DNA of 13,992 nt from JBARRS01 sp049644345 (lineage in GTDB: Bacteria; Actinomycetota; Thermoleophilia; Gaiellales; Gaiellaceae): NCBI GenBank assembly GCA_049644345.1, contig JBARRS010000176.1:1-13992 (forward strand), in the 5' to 3' direction. The notes below the pieces were generated by a model. It was not told the origin of the DNA and made no database searches. It worked only from the letters and a program-made list of their open reading frames with translations. The position numbers and the translations under genes were made by a program. This document shows, piece after piece, positions 6,650 to 12,875 of the stretch; the first letter of the stretch is position 1; each line of letters starts with the position of its first letter.

Positions 6650-7927
6650 TTAGTTCGTCTTCGTCTTGGGCGGCGGCGGCGGCTGGGGATGCGGCGGCGG
6701 CACCGGATGCGGCGGCTGCACCGGAGGCGGCGGCGTCACTGGATGCGCCGGCTTCACTGGATGCGACGGGTGCACTGGATGCAACGGTGCCGCGGCCTTC
6801 TTCTTGTGCCCGAGCGCCTTGGCCTTTCCGCGCGGCGGAGGCGTCGCCTGCTTGGCGTGGCCGAGGGCCTTCGCCTTCCCTCGTGGCGGAGGCGTCGCCT
6901 GCTTGGCATGCCCGAGCGCGAGCCCCGGCGGAGTCGCGTGATTCTTCGGGCGGGCCACGCCCCGGATGCCGTCGGTCGGACGCGCGATGCCGCGAACTCC
7001 GTCGGCGTCAAGGATCACCGCCGCCCCGACGGCCGGCTTCGGGACGGGTGCCGCCACGGTCGCCGCTTGGTGGTGGTGCCGCAGCGGGTGCCAGCCCGCC
7101 TCGCGCGCGCCGGTGTACCCCACGCCGGTCGCGACCACTGCGGTCGCGCCCACGAGCGCCACCTTCGCCGCGATGCCAGCCCCCGCGCTCGCGCCGGCGG
7201 CTGCGCCCGCACCCGCGCCGTGATGGAAGAAGGACGCGAGCGAGGCCGGCAGCGGAATCGCAGCCAGCGCCTTGATCGCCGAGCTTTGAGCGCGCTGCGA
7301 GCGCGCAAAACGGGCGCACTCGTCGCATTCCCGGAGATGTGCGCGCAGGGAGCCGCGCTCCTTCCTCGGAAGCTTCCCGTCGAGCTGCTTCGAGATCGCG
7401 AGCTCGGCCTCGGTGCACGTGAGGCCGCCCTCGAGCTGCTCGCGCAAAGCGCGGCGAGCACGGAAGATCAGGGTCTCGACCGCGCTCGTTGTGAGGCCGA
7501 GGATCTCCGCGATCTCCGCGTACGAACGTCCCTCGAGCTCGCGCATCACGAGCGCAGAGCGCTGGTTGAACGCGAGGTGGCCGAGCGCGCGCCGGATGTC
7601 GTCGGCGCTCGGGCCCGTGTCCTCGGGGACGATCTCCGCGACGTCCTGCTCGAGCGGCAACTCGTTCGGGCGGCGCGCGGACTGGCGGAACCTCTGGCGG
7701 CAGACGTTGTGGGCGATGGTCATCACCCAGTTCTGGGGCAGCCGCGGACGCTCGCCGCGGCTGAACGCCCGGTAGGCGTTCATGAACGTTGTCTGGGTCA
7801 CGTCCTCCGCGTCGGAGGGGTTGCGAAGCACGACCAAGGCGTAGCGATAGACGTCGCCGGCGTACTTCTGGTACAGCCGTTCGAAGGCGCGGTCCGTGCG
7901 CGCGCGTTGCGCAAGCATGGGCGTCAT
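6650..7927 (-). CDS. ECF sigma factor fused to a zinc-finger anti-sigma domain, a membrane helix and a His/Pro-rich tail
   Basis: A 425-residue protein. Sigma region 2 (about 12-80: DAEDVTQTTFMNAYRAF, QNWVMTIAHNVCRQRFR) and region 4 (about 110-162: RSYAEIAEILGLTTSAVETL) form a complete ECF sigma factor. Residues 170-210 are an anti-sigma zinc finger (C171, then H197-x3-C201-x2-C204 in AHLRECDEC), normally found in a separate protein. An alanine/glycine-rich linker leads to one membrane helix (about 252-273), then an outside part with two copies of a 17-residue unit (339-372) and a tail of His-Pro-Val and polyproline runs. The whole would be tethered to the membrane until released. ECF groups with fused membrane extensions are known in actinobacteria; I cannot assign the group. 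An ATG at 7918 (residue 4) has better SD spacing than 7927. It lies 50 nt after its paralogue, so an operon is likely. Confidence 0.93.
   Translation of the reverse strand: MTPMLAQRARTDRAFERLYQKYAGDVYRYALVVLRNPSDAEDVTQTTFMNAYRAFSRGERPRLPQNWVMTIAHNVCRQRFRQSARRPNELPLEQDVAEIVPEDTGPSADDIRRALGHLAFNQRSALVMRELEGRSYAEIAEILGLTTSAVETLIFRARRALREQLEGGLTCTEAELAISKQLDGKLPRKERGSLRAHLRECDECARFARSQRAQSSAIKALAAIPLPASLASFFHHGAGAGAAAGASAGAGIAAKVALVGATAVVATGVGYTGAREAGWHPLRHHHQAATVAAPVPKPAVGAAVILDADGVRGIARPTDGIRGVARPKNHATPPGLALGHAKQATPPPRGKAKALGHAKQATPPPRGKAKALGHKKKAAAPLHPVHPSHPVKPAHPVTPPPPVQPPHPVPPPHPQPPPPPKTKTN
6807..6908 (-). repeat. Two tandem 51-bp repeats inside the sigma factor tail
   Basis: Copies at 6807-6857 and 6858-6908 are in frame and encode the 17-residue unit GHAKQATPPPRGKAKAL twice. 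A partial third copy follows at the protein C-terminal side (GHKKKAAAP), and another short stretch starts at 6909. The DNA copies differ mainly at third codon positions, so the protein sequence has been held while the DNA drifted. Confidence 0.85.
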
Positions 7928-7977
7928 GCCTTAAACGATGCCGCAGAACCCGCCTTCTTGCACTCTGCTTCCCCTTT

Positions 7978-9150
7978 TTAAGGGAGCTTCGGCAGCGGCG
8001 GAACCGGTATGGGAAGGGTCGGAACGCTTACTACGGGCAACGTCGGCGTCGGCGGGAGGGTCGGCGGCGCCGGTAGCGAGGGCGGCGAAGACGGCGGAGG
8101 CGGAAGCGGCGGAGGCGAGAGCGGCGGAGGGCTGAGGCCCGGTGTCGGTGCCGCCTTGGCGGGCGGCTCGGGCAGCTGCACCGGCGCCGGCGAGACGGCT
8201 GCGGCCCCGGCTGCCGCCGGCGCGGTTGCGGGCCCGGGCGAGATCACGGGCAGGGTCAACCTCGCGTTGCTCGGCCGCGGCGACCAACGGGTCGAGTCCC
8301 TGGGGGTGTGGCCGAACTGGGCCGAGCCGAGCTTCTGGCGTCCGGCGGGCTGCAGAGCGTTGAGGACGTGCGGGGCCGGGCTCGGCGCCCGCGCGACCAG
8401 GGCGCGCTCGGGAGCCGGGTGCTGCGGGATCGCCTCGAGCCCCACGTAACCGGCGGTCCCCGCAAGGATGCCCGCGCCGAGCAGGCCGATGACCTTGAGC
8501 GTGAGCGGTGTCCCGACGACCGACGCCGCGACGACCGAAGCGCCGCCGCCGAAGCTTGACAGCGCCGGCGGCAGCGGCGCGGTTCCGAGGACTCCGAGGG
8601 ACTTGCGCTTCAGCTGGAGATTCCGGCGGGCGCGGAATAGCAGTGCCTCGACCGCCCCCACGGAGACGTCCAGGGTGTCGGCGATCTCCCTGTACGAGCG
8701 ATCTTCGAGCTCGCGCATCACGAGCGCCGAACGCTGGGTGAAGGGGAGCGACGTAAGGGCGCGGAGAACATCCTCGACCGTGGCGCTGTCCTCGTCGATC
8801 ACAGCCGGCTCGCGCACCTCGTCGAGCGGGACGAGCTCGGGCCGGCGCTGCGACTCTCGCCAGCGCATCCTGCAGACGTTGTGGGCGATCTTGATCAGCC
8901 AGTTGTGCTCGAGCCGCGGCCGCTCTCCACGCTGGAACGCGCGGTAAGCGTTCATGAATGTCATCTGCGTGACGTCCTCGGCGTCCGCCGGGTTCGCCAT
9001 CACGGCGAGCGCGTACTGGTAGATCGAGGTGGCGTGGCGCTCGTAGAGGCACTCGAACGCTCCGTCGCTCGCGTGGCGCGAACGGCGGGGCCGCTGCTGC
9101 ACGGTCCTCCGAGGACGGCGTTCTGCGGTCGCCGATGCGGCTACGGCCAT
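7978..9150 (-). CDS. ECF sigma factor fused to a membrane helix and proline-rich tail (lacks the zinc finger)
   Basis: A 390-residue paralogue of the next gene. Sigma region 2 (about 30-100: DAEDVTQMTFMNAYRAF, HNWLIKIAHNVCRMRWR) and region 4 (about 123-178: RSYREIADTLDVSVGAVEAL) closely match it. After region 4 it passes through a 20-residue linker (GVLGTAPLPPALSSFGGG) straight to a membrane helix (about 214-236), so the roughly 50-residue zinc-finger segment of its paralogue is absent. Beyond the membrane it has a long Pro/Ser/Leu-rich, His-poor tail that is probably disordered. An arginine-rich N-terminal extension (residues 11-25) precedes region 2. The ATG at 9150 is set by an in-frame TAA three codons upstream. 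No SD is evident. It is probably the first gene of a two-sigma operon. Confidence 0.93.
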   Translation of the reverse strand: MAVAASATAERRPRRTVQQRPRRSRHASDGAFECLYERHATSIYQYALAVMANPADAEDVTQMTFMNAYRAFQRGERPRLEHNWLIKIAHNVCRMRWRESQRRPELVPLDEVREPAVIDEDSATVEDVLRALTSLPFTQRSALVMRELEDRSYREIADTLDVSVGAVEALLFRARRNLQLKRKSLGVLGTAPLPPALSSFGGGASVVAASVVGTPLTLKVIGLLGAGILAGTAGYVGLEAIPQHPAPERALVARAPSPAPHVLNALQPAGRQKLGSAQFGHTPRDSTRWSPRPSNARLTLPVISPGPATAPAAAGAAAVSPAPVQLPEPPAKAAPTPGLSPPPLSPPPLPPPPSSPPSLPAPPTLPPTPTLPVVSVPTLPIPVPPLPKLP

Positions 9151-9363
9151 GTCGGGTTAACGAACGCCTGCGCAGCCGCGATACGGGTTTGCCGCACTTT
9201 GCACAGAGTTCGCTCAGGCATCCCTCCTTTGGGGGGTCCCCCGTCCGCGGGGAGTGGCTAGGATCGCTGCCGCGGTCGACGCTCAGGGGGCTTGGCCGCC
9301 AAGACGTCATCGCCCGGCCGCAGGGGCAGTTATCCACAGTATCCACAGGCGAGGTGGGGAGTA
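9151..9363. promoter_or_regulatory. Divergent intergenic region with G/C-rich inverted repeats and an orphan SD-like sequence
   Basis: This 213-nt gap separates the sigma gene (minus) from a small plus-strand ORF. It holds overlapping inverted repeats: GGGGG-T-CCCCC (9232-9242) and CCCCG-TCCG-CGGGG (9239-9252), which share bases and so could be alternative structures. On the minus strand AAAGGAGGG (9230-9222) is a perfect SD sequence but abuts an ATG at 9221 that would open a 26-codon ORF ending inside the sigma start (TAG at 9143-9141). A structured leader for the sigma gene is plausible. No named riboswitch fits well. Confidence 0.4.
9330..9347 (+). promoter_or_regulatory. Two abutting DnaA-box-like 9-mers
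   Basis: TTATCCACA (9330-9338) is a perfect match to the classical DnaA box. It is followed without spacing by GTATCCACA (9339-9347), which differs at the first base. Both point the same way and lie 17 nt upstream of the TTG start of the 57-residue ORF. No dnaA, dnaN or other origin gene is nearby, so a regulatory or titration site is more likely than oriC. Confidence 0.5.
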
Positions 9364-9537
9364 TTGGGTGGACTCGAGGAGCGCAATCCAGACCCCAAGC
9401 AGGCGGCCGAGCATCCGCCCGGCGAGTTCGTCTCCTTTGAGCTCGAGACCGACACGGCACGCTTTCTGCGCGAGCTGCACAACCTGATCGCGCGCCGGAG
9501 CGAGCCCTCCTTGCTCGACGAGCACGACGACGGCTAG
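9364..9537 (+). CDS. Hypothetical 57-residue acidic protein
   Basis: A short reading frame with high third-position GC from about residue 15 to the end. The product is charged and soluble, with a predicted helix in the middle (DTARFLRELHNLIARR) and the end SEPSLLDEHDDG. I do not recognise it. The TTG at 9364 is the best start: it has GAGG and GGGGA 4-10 nt upstream, while the frame further upstream runs through the DnaA-box-like sites and codes poorly. Its stop is 3 nt from the stop of the convergent lpdA gene. The alternative is that only a downstream part is translated, but I see no good later start. Confidence 0.5.
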   Translation: MGGLEERNPDPKQAAEHPPGEFVSFELETDTARFLRELHNLIARRSEPSLLDEHDDG

Positions 9538-9540
9538 AGG

Positions 9541-10947
9541 CTAGGCGCGCGCAGGAGCGCGCTTGCGGTTCGGGATGTGGATCGCGCGGCCCAGCGCGGC
9601 AAGCCCGGCTTCCTTGATCGCCTCCGACAGGGTCGGGTGCGCCGCCATCCCGTCCGCGACCGTCTCGACCGTCGATTCCGCGTCGAGCGCGACGACGCCC
9701 GCCTCGATCAGGTCCGTCACGTGCGGGCCGACCATCACGAGGCCGAGCAGCTCGCCGTAGCGCGTCTCGTGGATCGACTTGACCCAACCGACGGTCGCGT
9801 CCTGCATCACGGCCCGCGCGTTTGCGACCCAGGGGAACCGGCCGGTGGCGACGTCGTCGCCGTACTGCTCCCGCGCCTCCGCCTCGGTCAGGCCGACTGC
9901 GGCGATCTCGGGGTCGGTGTAGATGGGCCGCGGGACGCCGCGGTTGTCGACGATCGCGTCGTGGCCCAGGGCGTTCTCGGCGGCGACCTCGCCCTCACGG
10001 AAGGCGGTGTGCGCGAGCTGCCAGTAGCCCGCGCAGTCGCCGACCGCGTAGATGTGCGGCACGGTCGTTCGCCGGTGCTCGTCGGCGGCGATCCCCTTCT
10101 TCTTGTCGAACTCGACGCCGATCTCCTCGAGCCCGAGATTCTCGACCGTCGGGCCCCGGCCGGTCGCGACGAGCATCAGGTCGCACTCGACCGTCTCACC
10201 GTCGCCGAAGTGCACGATGAGGCCGCCGCCCGACTCCTCGACCTTGTTGCAGGTCTTGTCGAGGTGGAGAGCGATCCCGCGCTTCTGGAACTGCTTCGCG
10301 AGCTCATTCGAAGCGTCCTCGTCCTCCTGCGGGATCAGCTTCGGCAGCATCTCGATGATCGTGACCTCGGCGCTGAAGCGGTTGAAGATCGAGGCGAACT
10401 CGCAGCCGATGATGCCGCCACCGAGGATCACGAGCCGCTTCGGCAGCTCCGTCTGGGCGAGCAATGCGGTCGAGTCGACGCAGCGGGAGGAGTCGAGACC
10501 GTCGATCGGCGGGCGGAGCGGATAGGAGCCGGTCGCGATCACGGCGCTCTTGAAGGTGACGTCCTCCCCGCCCTCGACCGCGAGCGTGTTCGCGTCCTTG
10601 AAGCGCCCCGTGCCCTTGACCCACTCGACGCCGTTCGCCTTGAAAAGGGAGGCGACGCCGTCGGTCATCTGCTTGACGACGCCGGCCTTCCACTCGTTCG
10701 CGGTTGCGAAGTCGAGCTTCGGCTCGCCGACCTGGACGCCGAACTTGGCGAAGCTCTCCTCGGCCTCCTTGATCGCGAACGCGGTCTGGACCCACGCCTT
10801 GGTCGGGATGCAGCCGACGCGGAGGCAGGTGCCTCCTAGCTCGGGCTCCTGCTCGATGCAGACGGCCTTCGCGCCGAGCTGAGCGGCGCGGATCGCCACG
10901 GTGTAGCCGCCGGGGCCGCCGCCGAGGACTGCGACGTCACATTCCAC
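9541..10947 (-). CDS. lpdA: Dihydrolipoamide dehydrogenase (E3)
   Basis: A 468-residue flavoprotein of typical family length. It reoxidises the dihydrolipoyl group of E2 in pyruvate, 2-oxoglutarate or branched-chain 2-oxoacid dehydrogenase complexes, passing electrons through FAD to NAD+. Visible features are the FAD-binding VLGGGPGGYTVAIRAA (7-22), the redox-active disulphide GGTCLRVGCIPTK (C41, C46), the NAD-binding VILGGGIIGCEFASIF, the second FAD contact PHIYAVGDC, and the C-terminal catalytic HPTLSE (H437, E442). The GTG at 10947 is in the right place for the FAD motif and has AGGA 7 nt upstream. The E2 gene on the same strand lies 2.3 kb upstream, separated by other genes, so E3 probably has its own promoter and may serve several complexes. 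Confidence 0.98.
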   Translation of the reverse strand: MECDVAVLGGGPGGYTVAIRAAQLGAKAVCIEQEPELGGTCLRVGCIPTKAWVQTAFAIKEAEESFAKFGVQVGEPKLDFATANEWKAGVVKQMTDGVASLFKANGVEWVKGTGRFKDANTLAVEGGEDVTFKSAVIATGSYPLRPPIDGLDSSRCVDSTALLAQTELPKRLVILGGGIIGCEFASIFNRFSAEVTIIEMLPKLIPQEDEDASNELAKQFQKRGIALHLDKTCNKVEESGGGLIVHFGDGETVECDLMLVATGRGPTVENLGLEEIGVEFDKKKGIAADEHRRTTVPHIYAVGDCAGYWQLAHTAFREGEVAAENALGHDAIVDNRGVPRPIYTDPEIAAVGLTEAEAREQYGDDVATGRFPWVANARAVMQDATVGWVKSIHETRYGELLGLVMVGPHVTDLIEAGVVALDAESTVETVADGMAAHPTLSEAIKEAGLAALGRAIHIPNRKRAPARA

Positions 10948-10972
10948 GCGGGGATCCTAGCGAGCGACAGTC

Positions 10973-11437
10973 TCATCGCAGAGGCTCCCACGGGCCCACC
11001 CTCACCACGGACACGGCATGCGCGTCGTCGCATCGTGGTGTGTAGCTCGTGCCCCGAACCACCAGCGACTTGGCGGACCGGAGCAATAAGCGAACAGTGA
11101 TCCTCGCCGAGGGGGCGCCGCACCAGTTCGACCAGCGAAGGTGGACGAAAGCGCGCTCGCGAGGCCTTAGCGTCAGCGTGTGCGGCCGCCGCGCGCCGGT
11201 CGTGGAGGGGCCGTCGGCGACGCGGACGTGGAGCTGTTGCCCGGCGCGGAAGAACGAGACGCCCGGTCTTCCGACGACGGTGCACCTACGGCTCGTGCGG
11301 TTGGTCACGATCACGCCGCCCTCCATCGCGCCAGTCCCGCCCTGGAGCGCGACGCGGGCGCTCAAGTCCGGCCCGAGGCACGCCGAGGTGCTGCTCGCGC
11401 CGAACATCCCGAGGAAAACGCCCAGGAGCAAGGCCAC
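10973..11437 (-). CDS. DUF4232 domain exported protein
   Basis: The sequence carries the DUF4232 pattern: CLGPDLSARVALQGGTGAMEGGVIVTNRTSRRCTV is the family opening, followed by VGRPGVSF, a beta-rich middle, LRWSNWCG, and a final VGPW. The family is common in actinobacteria, exported and of unknown function. Cysteines at the start and in RRCTV, NWCG and PRCDD could form disulphides. The GTG at 11437 gives 154 residues with a hydrophobic front (ALLLGVFLGMFGASSTSA) that could be a signal peptide or a weak lipoprotein signal, although it has no positive residue. A TTG at 11527 would add 30 residues, but their third-position GC is low. TACGCT ends 6 nt before the GTG, consistent with a leaderless mRNA. 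It is divergent from the exported pair. Confidence 0.88.
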   Translation of the reverse strand: MALLLGVFLGMFGASSTSACLGPDLSARVALQGGTGAMEGGVIVTNRTSRRCTVVGRPGVSFFRAGQQLHVRVADGPSTTGARRPHTLTLRPRERAFVHLRWSNWCGAPSARITVRLLLRSAKSLVVRGTSYTPRCDDAHAVSVVRVGPWEPLR

Positions 11438-11443
11438 GCGCCA

Positions 11444-11449
11444 AGCGTA
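11444..11449 (-). promoter_or_regulatory. -10-like hexamer placed for a leaderless transcript
   Basis: On the minus strand TACGCT (11449-11444) fits TANNNT and ends 6 nt before the GTG start of the DUF4232 gene, which lacks an SD. The -35 region (TTTAGT, 16 nt upstream) matches poorly. This is the same spacing seen for the 63-residue gene at 6510. Confidence 0.35.
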
Positions 11450-11529
11450 TCTCGGTCGTCGAGGTACTAAAGGCAGCGAGCTTTTGACCGATAACTCGGG
11501 CGGGGGGATCTGCGGAAGGAGCCGCAAAA

Positions 11530-12009
11530 ATGAAGAAGCTGCACCGCAAGAAGACGGTCGCCGTTCTCGTGCTGGTCGCGCTGCTCGTCTCCGTCGGCAT
11601 CGGACTCGCAGCCTGGAACACCTCGGGGAGCGGCACGGGCTATGCGAAGGCGCGTACGGCGTCGTCCCTGACGCTCGGCGACGCGTCCGCGAGCACGTCG
11701 GCAGATCTCTATCCGGGCACCACCGGGAACGTGAAGATCAGCGTGACGAACCCGAACCCGTTCGCGGTCACGATCACGACCGTCACCCAGCAGGCCAGCA
11801 GCTCGATCACGTCCGACAAGGGCGCCGCGTGCAACGCCGCGACCGGCGTCACGTTCTCGGCGCAGACGGGCCTGAGTCTGGCGCTGGCGGCGGGCGCGAC
11901 GAGCACCTTCACGCTCTCGGGCGCCGTCAGCATGTCGAACTCGTCCGACAACACATGCCAGGGCGCGATCTTCTCGATTCCGGTCGACGTCTCCGCCGTC
12001 TCGAGCTAG
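11530..12009 (+). CDS. Exported protein with N-terminal signal/anchor and beta-sandwich-like domain
   Basis: A 159-residue protein with a textbook export signal: basic MKKLHRKK, then a hydrophobic core AVLVLVALLVSVGIGLAAW (11-29). The mature part opens with NTSGSGTGYAKARTASSLTL and is Ser/Thr/Ala-rich with alternating polar and apolar residues, including VKISVTNPNPFAVTITTV, as in immunoglobulin-like or TasA/SipW-type beta sandwiches. Two cysteines (C101, C143) could form a disulphide. I can name no precise family; a surface or appendage role is inference. The ATG at 11530 has a good SD (AAGGAG). The next gene begins within or just after its end and repeats the SGTGxAxAR motif, so the two are probably cotranscribed and related. 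Confidence 0.85.
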   Translation: MKKLHRKKTVAVLVLVALLVSVGIGLAAWNTSGSGTGYAKARTASSLTLGDASASTSADLYPGTTGNVKISVTNPNPFAVTITTVTQQASSSITSDKGAACNAATGVTFSAQTGLSLALAAGATSTFTLSGAVSMSNSSDNTCQGAIFSIPVDVSAVSS

Positions 12010-12014
12010 CCGCA

Positions 12015-12407
12015 GTGGCGGCCGCGATCGCGGTCGCCGCTGCCGCCCCCTCAGGCGCGGCGGCCTGGCAGGTCGCTCGAAGCGGAACTGGTTCGGCCCA
12101 CGCGCGGGTCCTCCAGGGAGCGACCGCCCCGAGCGGCACCGCCTCGGTCACGAGCGTCACGCTCACTTGGACGGCGGCCACGTTCGTGGGCGGCGGAAAC
12201 GTTCCCAGCTACGTCGTCAAGCGCTACGACATCCTCGGAAACCTGCAGACGACCGGCGTCGGCTGCAGCGGGATCGTCTCAGGCACGAGCTGCGTCGAGA
12301 CGGGCGTCGCGCTCGGGACCTGGCAGTACACGGTCACGCCGGCACTCGGGCTCTGGCGCGGCACGGAAAGCCCGCACAGCGCGAACGTGATCGTGACCGG
12401 GCTCTAG
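12015..12407 (+). CDS. Exported protein, probable fibronectin type III-like domain
   Basis: After a hydrophobic Ala-rich segment ending PSGAAAW, the product continues QVARSGTGSAHARVL, parallel to the SGTGYAKAR of the preceding protein. The body (ASVTSVTLTWTAATF, VPSYVVKRYD, GTWQYTVTPALGLW) has the strand pattern of an FN3-type sandwich. Two cysteines (GCSG and TSCVE) may pair. The start is uncertain. GTG at 12015 lies 6 nt after the previous stop but leaves the signal without positive charge. ATG at 11955 adds 20 residues including RRLRRLEL, a better signal peptide, but overlaps the previous gene by 55 nt. Neither has a clear SD, so translation probably depends on coupling. Its stop overlaps that of the convergent GNAT gene in a CTAG. 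Confidence 0.8.
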   Translation: MAAAIAVAAAAPSGAAAWQVARSGTGSAHARVLQGATAPSGTASVTSVTLTWTAATFVGGGNVPSYVVKRYDILGNLQTTGVGCSGIVSGTSCVETGVALGTWQYTVTPALGLWRGTESPHSANVIVTGL

Positions 12408-12865
12408 GAAGGCTTGGCGAGGTTCGCGAGCATCGTCCAGGAGCCGTTGCGCTCACCGACTCGCTCGAAGCCGTACTTCTCGTAGAGCGCGGCCGCAGGG
12501 TTCTCCTGCTCGACGCTGAGGGTGAGGCGGGTGTAGCCGTCGCGGCGAGCCTGCTCGAGCAACGCCTGCAGCAGCTCGCCACCGAAGCCACGCCCACGGC
12601 GGCTCGGGACGACCGCGATCGCGAGCTCGGGCGTCTCCTCGTCGACGAAACCGAACCTGGGGTTGCTCTCCTTGAAGATCCGGTACCACGCCGCGCCGAC
12701 GCGCTGGAAGTGCTCGATCGCGATCACCGCGCGGTCGCCGCGGCGGCCCCAGCCGTCGACGTAGCGGGAGAGCGGCGGCTCGTCGCCCACCGGCGTCCGC
12801 GGAAACGCGTGGCGGAGCATGTCGCGCAGGAACGGGACGTCGTGGGCGCCGCCGGGGCGGATCAT
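12404..12865 (-). CDS. GNAT family N-acetyltransferase
   Basis: A 153-residue single-domain acetyltransferase, which transfers an acetyl group from acetyl-CoA to an amine. The acetyl-CoA pyrophosphate-binding motif A is clear (LAIAVVPSRRGRGFGGELL, with RRGRGFG at 89-95), and so is the motif B region (NPAAALYEKYGFERVG, 122-137). The N-terminus (MIRPGGAHDVPFLRDML) is the usual beta1/alpha1. The substrate cannot be predicted. The ATG at 12865 begins the fold correctly but has no real SD. It lies 10 nt after the stop of the VOC gene, so reinitiation in an E2-VOC-GNAT operon is likely. Its TAG overlaps the convergent TAG of the exported-protein gene. Confidence 0.93.
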   Translation of the reverse strand: MIRPGGAHDVPFLRDMLRHAFPRTPVGDEPPLSRYVDGWGRRGDRAVIAIEHFQRVGAAWYRIFKESNPRFGFVDEETPELAIAVVPSRRGRGFGGELLQALLEQARRDGYTRLTLSVEQENPAAALYEKYGFERVGERNGSWTMLANLAKPS

Positions 12866-12875
12866 CGGAGGAGCA

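Noticed and set aside
6807..6908. CRISPR or intergenic satellite repeat
   Set aside because: The repeats are tandem without spacers and lie in frame inside the sigma factor tail.
9151..9363. Chromosomal replication origin
   Set aside because: Only two DnaA-box-like 9-mers, no AT-rich unwinding region and no dnaA, dnaN, gyrase or parAB genes nearby.
6689..9787. Long open frames at 6689-7981 (plus) and 7931-9787 (minus) over the sigma genes
   Set aside because: They are out-of-frame shadows of the two sigma genes. A CxxCGK-like stretch in the minus frame near 9190-9220 has no start codon and non-coding-like codon use.
9577..10839. 420-codon plus-strand open frame
   Set aside because: Antisense shadow of lpdA, which is complete and has all family motifs.
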